Source: Rhodoferax sp.
GTDB taxonomy: Bacteria > Pseudomonadota > Gammaproteobacteria > Burkholderiales > Burkholderiaceae_C
Length of the DNA stretch: 5,181 nucleotides
Direction: 5' to 3'
Assembly (NCBI GenBank): GCA_029865675.1
Contig: JARXAU010000045.1
Coordinates: 1-5,181 of the forward strand
In this document: positions 1 to 5,181 of the stretch, piece after piece
How positions within the stretch are numbered: the first letter of the stretch is position 1
How the letters are laid out: the number at the start of each line of letters is the position of its first letter
Translations under genes and position numbers: made by a program
Notes under the pieces: model-generated
The model's database searches: none
What the model was told of the DNA's origin: nothing
Seen by the model: only the letters and a program-made list of their open reading frames with translations

Positions 1-583
1 CGGTCAGGCGGGCTTCAAACTTGTCTGCTTCAGCCCGCTTAACGGCTAGCGCAGTCAGCCTGTCCAATTGATCGCGCAATGACTCACCCGCGCGTGCCGG
101 ACTGGCCAGGTGCTGTCGCAAAAGCTGCTCATACAGGCCCTGCAAGTCCAGCGCCATAGGCAATGCAGGCCGGGCTTCCCCGTCTTTTTGCCAAGGCGCG
201 GCATGGTAGTCCCCCAGCACCCACTGGTCACTTGCTGCATCACTTGGCCGCTTGTAGGCTGCAATTGGTTGGGTGTGCCCCTCAAACCGCAGGTTGAACA
301 AGATGGGGCGTGGCATGGCTTTATCGATGCGGCGCAGCACCGAATGACTGACATCCGGCTGCTTCAAAGCAACTTCAAACACTTCAATCTCGGGCACCGC
401 CGGTTTGGCGGGCAGATTGATGGTCTCTGGCGAGAGCTTGTAGGCCCAAGTGATGCTTTCCACCTGCTCCACAAACAGCGCGCGCAAGACGGAAGTGGGC
501 TTGGCGTGGGCGTAGATTTTCGACTTGGGTACCGTGCGGCCCACTGCTGCCTGCGGTGGCCAGGCAAACAATGCGCGTGGCAT
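1..583 (-). CDS. DUF4391 domain-containing protein, 3' end beyond the left edge
   Basis: The minus-strand frame is open from an ATG at 583-581 to the window edge, giving 194 residues with no stop. It begins MPRALFAWPP, followed by the block GRTVPKSKIYAHAKP (about residues 15-29), then YKLSPETINLP (48-58), PEIEVFEVALK (64-74), IAAYKRPS (107-114) and WVLGDY (121-126). I recognise this pattern from memory as the DUF4391 family, whose members are usually about 220-250 residues, so only a short tail should be missing. The visible C-terminus (about 165-194) is rich in Leu, Ala, Arg, Lys and Glu and looks like the start of a coiled coil. No catalytic motif, signal peptide or membrane segment is evident, and the biochemical role is unknown. 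The start lies 5 bases after the vapC stop, with a weak GGTAG ribosome site overlapping that stop, so translational coupling to vapC is likely. Family members often sit beside helicases and DNA methyltransferases of restriction-type loci. The family call is fairly secure; a defence role is inferred from neighbours only. Confidence 0.85.
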   Translation of the reverse strand, partial: MPRALFAWPPQAAVGRTVPKSKIYAHAKPTSVLRALFVEQVESITWAYKLSPETINLPAKPAVPEIEVFEVALKQPDVSHSVLRRIDKAMPRPILFNLRFEGHTQPIAAYKRPSDAASDQWVLGDYHAAPWQKDGEARPALPMALDLQGLYEQLLRQHLASPARAGESLRDQLDRLTALAVKRAEADKFEARLT

Positions 584-588
584 CGTGG

Positions 589-1002
589 CTACCAAATCTC
601 CAGCCTCAACCGCTGATTCGCGCCAGTGGGCACTTGCGCAAACGCCTTGTCGCGACTCACCAGCGTGACATCCAGCGCTACGGCGTGGGCGGCAATCATC
701 ATGTCAAAGTCGCTGAGGTTGATGCCTTGGGCCTCCAGCGTGGCGCAAAGTTCGCCATAGCAGGTCGCTACGGCCTCATCCCAAGGCAGTACATCCATGC
801 GCAGCACCACTTGCGCCAAAGCATTGCGCAAGCGAGCGGGTTGCCCTTTGCGCTGCAAACCGTACTCCAGCTCGGCCAAGGTCACGCTGGACATCACAGC
901 CTGGCCAACCGGCAACCGGGTCAGGCGTGCCAATAATTCGGCATCGCGCCCCTGCATGATGTGGCTGACTATGTTGGTGTCAAGCATGTAGCGCTGGCTC
1001 AC
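589..1002 (-). CDS. vapC: VapC-type PIN-domain toxin (ribonuclease)
   Basis: This 137-residue protein has the length and layout of a VapC/FitB-like PIN-domain toxin, a Mg2+-dependent endoribonuclease that acts on cytoplasmic RNA (tRNA or rRNA in characterised members; the target here is unknown). The acidic residues expected for metal binding are visible: Asp8 in YMLDTNIVSH, Glu44 in TLAELEYG, Asp100 in DFDMMIAAHA, and Asp118 in LVSRDKAF. None is missing, so the toxin looks intact and potentially active. The start is a GTG that shares four bases (GTGA) with the vapB stop, a normal coupling that keeps antitoxin ahead of toxin. An in-frame ATG five codons later (MLDTNIV) is an alternative start, but the overlap favours GTG. 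The gene ends in TAG, 5 bases before the next start (DUF4391). The pair is probably driven by the promoter upstream of vapB and repressed by the VapBC complex, as is general for these modules. Confidence 0.92.
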   Translation of the reverse strand: MSQRYMLDTNIVSHIMQGRDAELLARLTRLPVGQAVMSSVTLAELEYGLQRKGQPARLRNALAQVVLRMDVLPWDEAVATCYGELCATLEAQGINLSDFDMMIAAHAVALDVTLVSRDKAFAQVPTGANQRLRLEIW

Positions 1003-1250
1003 TCTTGGTAGCCCTCAAAAGGGTCGCGCCGTGTCTGGGTTTGGCGGCGCTCAAGATTTGAGTCTTCGTCCTTGTTAAGTGCCACTGCGTCGAGCAAGCC
1101 TTGCCAATCGGTGGGCTTACGCGACAAAACCACGTCACCCGTGGTGGGATCGCGGCGAATGAAGACTTCGGCAACGTCAAAGCGGAACTCCAGCGGCAGA
1201 CGAACCGCCTGACTGCGGCCGGTGGCAAATATTTTGGCAGTTTGGTGCAT
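999..1250 (-). CDS. vapB: VapB-type antitoxin with AbrB-like DNA-binding domain
   Basis: This 83-residue protein starts AKIFATGRSQAVRLP after its first four residues, the hallmark of the swapped-hairpin AbrB/SpoVT fold in VapB antitoxins, which binds the operator DNA of its own promoter. The fold spans about residues 4-45 and ends with GDVVLSRKP. The rest (about 46-83) is charged and likely flexible, with QTRRDPFEGYQE at the end; in this family the C-terminal tail wraps around the PIN toxin and blocks its active site. The ATG at 1250-1248 is well supported: a GAGG ribosome site lies six bases upstream, and the N-terminus aligns directly with the fold. The stop overlaps the vapC start by four bases. 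The gene stands 71 bases after the helicase stop and has its own promoter, so it can be expressed independently of the helicase. VapB nomenclature is secure at the family level; the exact subfamily is not. Confidence 0.92.
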   Translation of the reverse strand: MHQTAKIFATGRSQAVRLPLEFRFDVAEVFIRRDPTTGDVVLSRKPTDWQGLLDAVALNKDEDSNLERRQTQTRRDPFEGYQE

Positions 1251-1272
1251 TGTGAGCCTCTTAAAGGTACGT

Positions 1273-1294
1273 GATATGCCTCATGGTATGTATC
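1273..1294. promoter_or_regulatory. Imperfect palindrome over the vapB -10 box, candidate VapBC operator
   Basis: On the plus strand the left arm GATATGCC (1273-1280) is mirrored by GGTATGTATC (1285-1294), around a four-base centre. The arms match apart from a two-base insertion and one substitution. The palindrome covers the predicted -10 box and start site, where VapB-family antitoxins usually bind to repress their own operon. A second, weaker mirror pair (AACGCTTG and CAAGAGTGTT on the minus strand) surrounds the -35 box. Operator function is inferred from position. Confidence 0.4.
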
Positions 1295-1311
1295 AACACT
1301 CTTGCTGTCAA
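1283..1311 (-). promoter_or_regulatory. Predicted sigma-70 promoter for vapBC (and probably DUF4391)
   Basis: Read on the minus strand, a perfect -35 box TTGACA (1311-1306) is followed after exactly 17 bases by TACCAT (1288-1283), a 4/6 match to the -10 consensus. Transcription would start near 1276, leaving about 25 bases of leader before the vapB ATG, with the GAGG ribosome site inside it. The promoter lies wholly between the helicase stop and vapB. Because vapC and DUF4391 follow with no room for another promoter, it is the most likely source of DUF4391 transcript as well. It is predicted by eye from consensus and spacing only. Confidence 0.6.
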
Positions 1312-1321
1312 CAAGCGTTTG

Positions 1322-2659
1322 CTAGGCGGGTTGAATCACCAAGAAGCTGATCAGCTCAAAGTCTTCGAGCCCGGCAATCTCTCCCACCAAGGCGCTGGTT
1401 TTGCCCGGCGAGAACAGGCTGTCCACATCCTGCTCTTGCTGGCGCTCGATCATGGAGTGAATGGCCTGGTCCAGCAGCTTGGAGTAGGTGCGCATATTGC
1501 GGCCATCGTCGGTCGCTTTGTTAAAGGGCTCAAAGGCAGCGGGTATTGGTTCGCTTCGGCCTTTGCAGGCATTGCGGGCCAGGTCCAGCAGTGCCTTGAC
1601 CTCCATATGGTCGGCAATGATGCCGCCGTCCATACCGATGTAAACCAAGTAGTACGGGTGCAGGCGGTTCTTTTGCTGCACCAAGGCACCGGCTGTACCG
1701 CTGAGCAAGCGGTTGCGCAGCGTGAATATGACACCGGGCTTCAAACCCTTTTCTGGGTTGGCGGGCACCACGGCATGCAAACCATTGGGCGCTCTAGCCA
1801 GGTCACCATGGGCTTTGACGTAGTTCAGCAAGTCCATGCGGAAGTCGTTCAGCCCCAGGTCGGTGATCGACACCCCGGTTTTGAGGTCTTCCATTTCGAT
1901 GACTTCTTCTTGCAGACGGCGCAATTGCTCCTTGCGGTAGGCCACGTCATTGGATTGGGCAGACAGCACGTTGTCATCGCCCGTAGCAGTCACGTCGGCA
2001 ATCATCATCCGGCTCTCCACCCGCTCTTTAAGGCGGATGTACTCGTCCAGGCTGATATCGGGCCAATAGTTGACCAACTGGATGCGCGCATTGGGGGAGC
2101 CAATACGGTCCACCCGGCCAAAGCGCTGAATGATGCGCACCGGGTTCCAGTGGATGTCGTAGTTGATGACGGTGTCGCAGTCCTGCAAGTTCTGGCCTTC
2201 GGAGATGCAATCGGTGCCGATCATCACGTCGATCTCACCCGGCTCATGCGGCATGGTCAGCGCCTTCTCTTTGGCGCGCGGCGCAAACAACGTGAGCATG
2301 GTCTGAAAATCTACGCCCTGGCGCGGGTTGGCAGCCAGGCGAAGTGTGGTTTTGGGCTCGGTTGAACCAGTGACTTTGCCGGTATGGATGCCATGCTTTT
2401 GGAACAGGCCCGGTGCCAAGTTGTCGTACAGGTAATTGGCGGTGTCCGCGAACGCGGTGAATATCAACAGCTTGCGGTTACCTGCGTTGATCGGGTTAGC
2501 CAGCTTGTGCTCGATCTGGGCTTTGACGTGTTGGAGCTTGGCGTCATCAGCCGGGGTGATTTTGGCCATTTCAGCTAACAGCCCGTCAATGACGGCCAGG
2601 TCTGCACCCAGGTCGTGTTCCCAGGACGGCAAGTCCATGTCACCCAGGTCGATTTGCAC
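1322..2659 (-). CDS. C-terminal half of the SNF2/HepA-type helicase (RecA lobe 2)
   Basis: This 445-codon reading frame, counted from a GTG at 2659-2657, carries the second RecA-like lobe of a superfamily 2 helicase. Motif IV is KLLIFTAFADTANYL (about residues 63-77), motif V is IGTDCISEGQNLQDCD (147-162), and motif VI is QRFGRVDRIG (178-187), including the arginine-finger-type residues of the Q-x-x-G-R-x-x-R pattern. Residues 190-445 form an accessory region with a charged helical stretch near 241-260 and no recognised catalytic motif. On its own this part lacks the ATP-binding Walker A lobe and cannot be a working helicase. Independent translation is possible: the GTG lies 36 bases after the upstream stop and is preceded by a weak GGTGG site with four-base spacing; ATG at 2638-2636 is another candidate. 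The frame continues unbroken from the upstream half. It ends in TAG, 71 bases before vapB. Identity as a helicase lobe is secure; whether it is made as a separate protein is unknown. Confidence 0.85.
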   Translation of the reverse strand: MQIDLGDMDLPSWEHDLGADLAVIDGLLAEMAKITPADDAKLQHVKAQIEHKLANPINAGNRKLLIFTAFADTANYLYDNLAPGLFQKHGIHTGKVTGSTEPKTTLRLAANPRQGVDFQTMLTLFAPRAKEKALTMPHEPGEIDVMIGTDCISEGQNLQDCDTVINYDIHWNPVRIIQRFGRVDRIGSPNARIQLVNYWPDISLDEYIRLKERVESRMMIADVTATGDDNVLSAQSNDVAYRKEQLRRLQEEVIEMEDLKTGVSITDLGLNDFRMDLLNYVKAHGDLARAPNGLHAVVPANPEKGLKPGVIFTLRNRLLSGTAGALVQQKNRLHPYYLVYIGMDGGIIADHMEVKALLDLARNACKGRSEPIPAAFEPFNKATDDGRNMRTYSKLLDQAIHSMIERQQEQDVDSLFSPGKTSALVGEIAGLEDFELISFLVIQPA

Positions 2660-2695
2660 TTTGCCACCGGTCGAACTGCTTTCGCTGCCTTGGGT

Positions 2696-2698
2696 CTA
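2696..2698 (-). other. In-frame amber (TAG) codon inside the helicase gene
   Basis: The minus strand reads GAC TTG GAT TAG ACC CAA, i.e. PDLD, stop, TQG. The acidic context (DFEDADFDDELLPDLD before it) suggests the lost codon could have been GAG (Glu) or CAG (Gln), each one base from TAG; this is a guess. The stop sits in a low-complexity acidic/Ser-Gly linker between the two RecA lobes, a place where a split would least disturb folding of either half. Confidence 0.9.
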
Positions 2699-4648
2699 AT
2701 CCAAGTCGGGCAACAGCTCGTCATCAAAGTCGGCATCCTCAAAGTCGGGCGTGTGGTCGGTGAACTTGGCGGCCTTGCCGGACTTTTTGAACGCGCTGAT
2801 CTTGGCCAGCGCGTTCTGGTGGTTACTTTGCAGGCTCTGCAAAGTCAGGCGGAACGAGGCGACCGAACTTTCCAGCCGTTTCAGCAGGTTGACCGTCATC
2901 AGTGCCTGCAAACTCTTCTCGCGGTCGGCTTGTTTAAGTTTGCCGCCACCGCTGGCCACCTCGGTGTCGTACATGTCCTCGTACTTCTTGATGCGGCTGG
3001 GCAGGATGTAACCCACAGGCGCATACACGGCCAGTTTCAACAGGCTGAGCTGGTTGAAAATTTCGTTGAAGCCAATGACATCGGTGCGCTGGGTCAGCGG
3101 GCAGTGGAATGACAGCGGTTTGAGGCGTTCCGGGAATTTGCCAATGTCCTTGGTGTCGTAGAACGTCTCGATGTGTTTGCGCGACCGGGCAATGGTTACG
3201 CTGTCCAACAGCTCGAAAAAGTCAAAGTCCAACGCGGCCAGGATGGCACTGGCGGTGCGCTCCTCTGGGGGTAACTTGGTCCATGTGTTGAAAGCGGTTT
3301 GCGCGCGGCGGAATATCTCGTCAATGTCCTTCTCAGTGTGCAGCTTGTCACCCAGCAACCCGGCGTTGCCTTCGTAGGCCAGGGCCAGTTGGTTGCGCAG
3401 ATCATTGAAGCGGTTGTTGACCGGGGTGGCGGACAACATCAGCACCTTGGTTTTGACGCCCTGCTTGATGACCGTGTTCATCAGCTTTTGATAGCGCGTC
3501 TCCTTGTCCTTGTAGACATCGTTGTTGCGGAAGTTGTGGGACTCGTCAATCACCACCAGGTCGTAATTCCCCCAGTTGACCCGATTGAGCGGCGTGCCAA
3601 AGGATTCACCGCTGGTGCGCTGCAAGTCGGTATGACACAGCACCTCGTAGTTGAACCGGTCCTTGGCGAAGATGTTGGTTTTTAGATTGCGGTTATAGGT
3701 GAGCCAGTTGTCGGCCAGCTTCTTGGGGCACAGCACCAAAACAGAGCGATTGCGCAGCTCGTAATACTTGATGACGGCCAGTGCTGTGAAGGTTTTGCCC
3801 AGGCCCACACTGTCGGCCAAGATGCAGCCGTTGTAGGTTTCCAGCTTGTTGATAATGCCGGTGGCGGCATCGCGCTGGAAGTTGAACAGCTTCTGCCATA
3901 CCAATGTGTCAAGGTAGCCGGTGCGGTCGTTGGGCAGCACGTCTTCGTTGAGGTCTTCCAGGAACTCGTTGAAGATGTTGTAGAGCATCAGGAAGTAGAT
4001 GCGCTCGGGAGAATTCTCTTGGTAAACCGACGCGATGTGTTCGCACACCAAGCTGGTCACATCCTTCAACTTGTCGGGATCAGCCCATATTTGGTCGAAC
4101 AGGCTGAGGAATACGCTGGTGTTGGCAGGCTCGTCGAACTTATTGACGATGTTGGACACCGCATTGCCACGCTGGTAGCCCAAATCCACGGCAGTGAAGC
4201 CATGCAGCGGCATGTAAACCGCATTGGGCGCAGCGGGTCCAGCGGCCCGCACCGCTGCAAACTGCTGCATGGGGGCCACGCCACTGTTGGAGCGAAACTT
4301 GGCTTTGCGACGCATCCAATCCGCACACTCGCGCGCGATGGCGCGCTGGGTCAGCTTGTTTCTGAGCAGAACTTCAAACTCGGTGCCGTAAAAGCTGCGC
4401 TCGGTGCTTGGTTTGGGAATGTGGAACTCGCGCCGTTGCTTTTTGGCGGCATCGGTCACCTCGTCCGGCATGAACGAGGGGGATGTGAAGATAAATTCGA
4501 ACGATTCGACCGACTCCAACTCGCGTTTCAGCGCCTCAAAGGCATAAATAGAGAAAGTTGAGGCGGCGATTTTGAGCCGCGCACCCGGCTGGACTGACTG
4601 CTTGATGTCCTCACCCAGCAAGTCGTTGATGTTGTCGATGAGTTTCAT
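2696..4648 (-). CDS. N-terminal half of the SNF2/HepA-type helicase (PLD-like region plus RecA lobe 1)
   Basis: This 650-residue frame starts MKLIDNINDLL. Residues about 20-190 resemble the phospholipase-D-like region found at the front of many defence-associated SNF2 helicases: LKIAASTFSIYAFEAL (25-40), EFIFTSPSF (51-59), and a GFTAVDLG...SNIVNKFDEP...FDQIWADP pattern (150-191). I see no H-x-K-x4-D motif, so nuclease activity is doubtful. RecA lobe 1 follows: a Q-motif-like NFQRDAATGI (256-265), Walker A DSVGLGKT (279-286), motif Ia VLVLCPKKLADNW (303-315), DESH box (368-371) and LSATP (405-409). A linker with LLKRLESSVASF (588-599) leads to the acidic end. The ATG at 4648 is chosen because family members begin MKLIDNIN; a TTG at 4663 extends it by five codons. 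The only purine-rich site, AGGG (4669-4666), is 17 bases from the ATG and 2 bases from the TTG, so initiation signals are poor. The likely role is ATP-driven DNA translocation in a restriction/defence complex, inferred from family and neighbours. Confidence 0.87.
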   Translation of the reverse strand: MKLIDNINDLLGEDIKQSVQPGARLKIAASTFSIYAFEALKRELESVESFEFIFTSPSFMPDEVTDAAKKQRREFHIPKPSTERSFYGTEFEVLLRNKLTQRAIARECADWMRRKAKFRSNSGVAPMQQFAAVRAAGPAAPNAVYMPLHGFTAVDLGYQRGNAVSNIVNKFDEPANTSVFLSLFDQIWADPDKLKDVTSLVCEHIASVYQENSPERIYFLMLYNIFNEFLEDLNEDVLPNDRTGYLDTLVWQKLFNFQRDAATGIINKLETYNGCILADSVGLGKTFTALAVIKYYELRNRSVLVLCPKKLADNWLTYNRNLKTNIFAKDRFNYEVLCHTDLQRTSGESFGTPLNRVNWGNYDLVVIDESHNFRNNDVYKDKETRYQKLMNTVIKQGVKTKVLMLSATPVNNRFNDLRNQLALAYEGNAGLLGDKLHTEKDIDEIFRRAQTAFNTWTKLPPEERTASAILAALDFDFFELLDSVTIARSRKHIETFYDTKDIGKFPERLKPLSFHCPLTQRTDVIGFNEIFNQLSLLKLAVYAPVGYILPSRIKKYEDMYDTEVASGGGKLKQADREKSLQALMTVNLLKRLESSVASFRLTLQSLQSNHQNALAKISAFKKSGKAAKFTDHTPDFEDADFDDELLPDLD

Positions 4649-4808
4649 GCGGCTTGTTCTCAATTCCCTTCTGCATCTTAACTAGGGGAATGAGTGCCTC
4701 TTGCGGCCAAACACAGACCACTGCCGCTGTCCGAAGCAGAGGCAAGCACAGGCGAGCGGCGGTGTCCCACTCCCTAAGTCAACGCAATCGACAGCCCAAG
4801 CACCTGCC
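4649..4808. other. 160-base gap with one imperfect hairpin, no clear promoter
   Basis: The gap separates the acyl-CoA dehydrogenase stop from the helicase start. An inverted repeat at 4722-4744 has 8-base arms with one mismatch (TGCCTCTG and CAGCGGCA on the minus strand). Its centre contains CTTCGG, which would form a stable UUCG-type tetraloop in minus-strand RNA. No T-run follows on either strand, so it is not a standard intrinsic terminator. A TTGACT box (minus strand, about 4782-4777) has no -10 partner at normal spacing, and TAAGAT (about 4682-4677) has no -35 partner. The helicase promoter therefore remains unidentified. Confidence 0.35.
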
Positions 4809-5181
4809 CTACTTCCCCCCCAGCCCCATAGACCGCGAAATCACCTCTTTCATGATCTCGTTGGTGCCGCCGTAGATGCGTTGCACGCGAGCGTCGGCGT
4901 AGGCGCGGGTGATGGGGTATTCCCACATATAGCCGTAGCCGCCAAAGAGCTGCACGCATTCGTCCATCACCTTGCATTGCAAATCAGAGCACCAGTACTT
5001 GGCCATGCTGGCGGTGGCGGTGTCTAGCTTGTCTTGCAGCAGCAGCTCGGTGCATTTGTCCACAAACACGCTTGCCACTTGCACCTCGGTTTGCATCTCG
5101 GCGAGTTTGTAGCGGGTGTTTTGGAAGGTGGCGACCGCTTGGCCGAACACCTTGCGCTCTTTCACGTAGTCCAGCGTCCAG
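4809..5181 (-). CDS. Acyl-CoA dehydrogenase, C-terminal part; 5' end beyond the right edge
   Basis: The visible 123 residues are the C-terminal helical domain of an FAD-dependent acyl-CoA dehydrogenase, which introduces the alpha-beta double bond into acyl-CoA thioesters and passes electrons to electron-transfer flavoprotein. Diagnostic blocks are LDYVKERKVFGQ (about visible residues 3-14), LFGGYGYMWEYP (78-89) and RIYGGTNEIMKEVI (101-114). Glycine occupies the position between Tyr and Gly-Thr where short- and medium-chain enzymes carry their catalytic Glu (YEGT). That points to the long-chain/isovaleryl type, whose catalytic Glu lies earlier, outside this window. Substrate chain length cannot be read from this part. 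The frame runs off the right edge without a start; the GTG at 5165 is an internal Val codon, since the upstream WTLDY continues the family pattern. It ends in TAG and is probably unrelated to the helicase-DUF4391 locus, marking its upstream border. Confidence 0.95.
   Translation of the reverse strand, partial: WTLDYVKERKVFGQAVATFQNTRYKLAEMQTEVQVASVFVDKCTELLLQDKLDTATASMAKYWCSDLQCKVMDECVQLFGGYGYMWEYPITRAYADARVQRIYGGTNEIMKEVISRSMGLGGK

Larger units (their letters stand above)
1322..4648 (-). pseudogene. SNF2/HepA-type helicase gene interrupted by one in-frame stop
   Basis: The two helicase reading frames (4648-2696 and 2659-1322) are in the same frame. The twelve codons between them also read smoothly (TQGSESSSTGGK) after a TAG. 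Read through, the product would be about 1,107 residues plus the stop position, a natural size for a PLD-SNF2 helicase. It would hold, in order, a PLD-like region, RecA lobe 1, a helical linker, RecA lobe 2 and a C-terminal accessory region. No indel or frameshift is involved, and both halves keep all expected motifs, so the lesion is recent or is bypassed. Possible states are a true nonsense mutation, a split two-polypeptide helicase made by reinitiation, suppression of the amber codon, or a sequence error. The TAG ends of vapC, of this gene and of the acyl-CoA dehydrogenase argue against TAG being reassigned in this genome. Confidence 0.7.

Noticed and set aside
110..616. Plus-strand frame of 168 codons over the DUF4391 gene
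   Set aside because: The minus-strand frame matches DUF4391 throughout; the plus-strand product is rich in Trp, His and Cys, starts at GTG and resembles no family.
1271..2365. A 364-codon plus-strand open frame antisense to the helicase C-terminal half
   Set aside because: It mirrors a coding region with clear helicase motifs, shows no recognisable domain, and starts inside the vapB promoter region. Long antisense frames are common opposite GC-biased genes.
2670..2700. Frameshift or programmed slippage as the cause of the helicase split
   Set aside because: Both halves are in the same frame, so no shift is needed; only a single stop codon interrupts the gene.
2690..2700. Reassignment of TAG to an amino acid in this genome
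   Set aside because: vapC, the helicase C-terminal half and the acyl-CoA dehydrogenase all end at TAG where their families are expected to end, so TAG acts as a normal stop.
2615..3112. Plus-strand frame of 165 codons across the amber-codon region
   Set aside because: Considered as a possible overlapping gene explaining the break, but its composition is low in complexity (Val, Gly, Leu, Gln repeats), typical of an antisense shadow.
4329..4348. GC-rich near-palindrome (CGCGCGCGATGGCGCGC-like) as a possible regulatory or recognition site
   Set aside because: It is fully explained by codons for the ARECADW-QRAI region of the helicase and has no partner or repeat elsewhere.
4019..4561. Plus-strand frame of 180 codons opposite the PLD-like region
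   Set aside because: It is a shadow of the helicase N-terminus, without a ribosome site or domain.

Overview
The window reads as bacterial chromosome with moderately high GC. All supported genes lie on the minus strand, so transcription runs from the right edge to the left. Protein style (a long-chain-type acyl-CoA dehydrogenase, an AbrB-fold VapB, and the wording of the DUF4391 and helicase proteins) suggests a betaproteobacterium, probably Burkholderiales/Comamonadaceae. That placement is inferred from protein resemblance and was not computed.

Layout in the direction of transcription: (1) 5181-4809, the C-terminal 123 residues of an acyl-CoA dehydrogenase, a metabolic gene that marks the edge of the accessory block. 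(2) 4808-4649, a gene-free gap with one imperfect hairpin and no convincing promoter. (3) 4648-1322, a large SNF2/HepA-type superfamily 2 helicase with an N-terminal phospholipase-D-like region. Its frame is broken by one in-frame TAG at 2698-2696, between the two RecA-like lobes, giving a 650-codon front part and a 445-codon back part. (4) 1321-1251, a short gap with a good sigma-70-type promoter and an overlapping imperfect palindrome. (5) 1250-589, a vapB-vapC type II toxin-antitoxin pair with a 4-base GTGA overlap. (6) 583 to beyond the left edge, a DUF4391 protein whose start lies 5 bases after the vapC stop.

A SNF2-type helicase beside a DUF4391 gene is an arrangement I associate with restriction/defence loci, often with a type III-like DNA methyltransferase (Mod) and a restriction helicase (Res) nearby. 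Those partners would lie left of this window and are not seen. The unusual points are the vapBC module wedged between helicase and DUF4391, so that DUF4391 is probably read from the toxin-antitoxin promoter, and the amber codon separating the helicase lobes. Together they suggest a defence locus that is decaying, rearranged or addiction-stabilised. An assembly error at the TAG cannot be excluded from sequence alone. No RNA genes, CRISPR arrays, insertion sequences or attachment sites were found.
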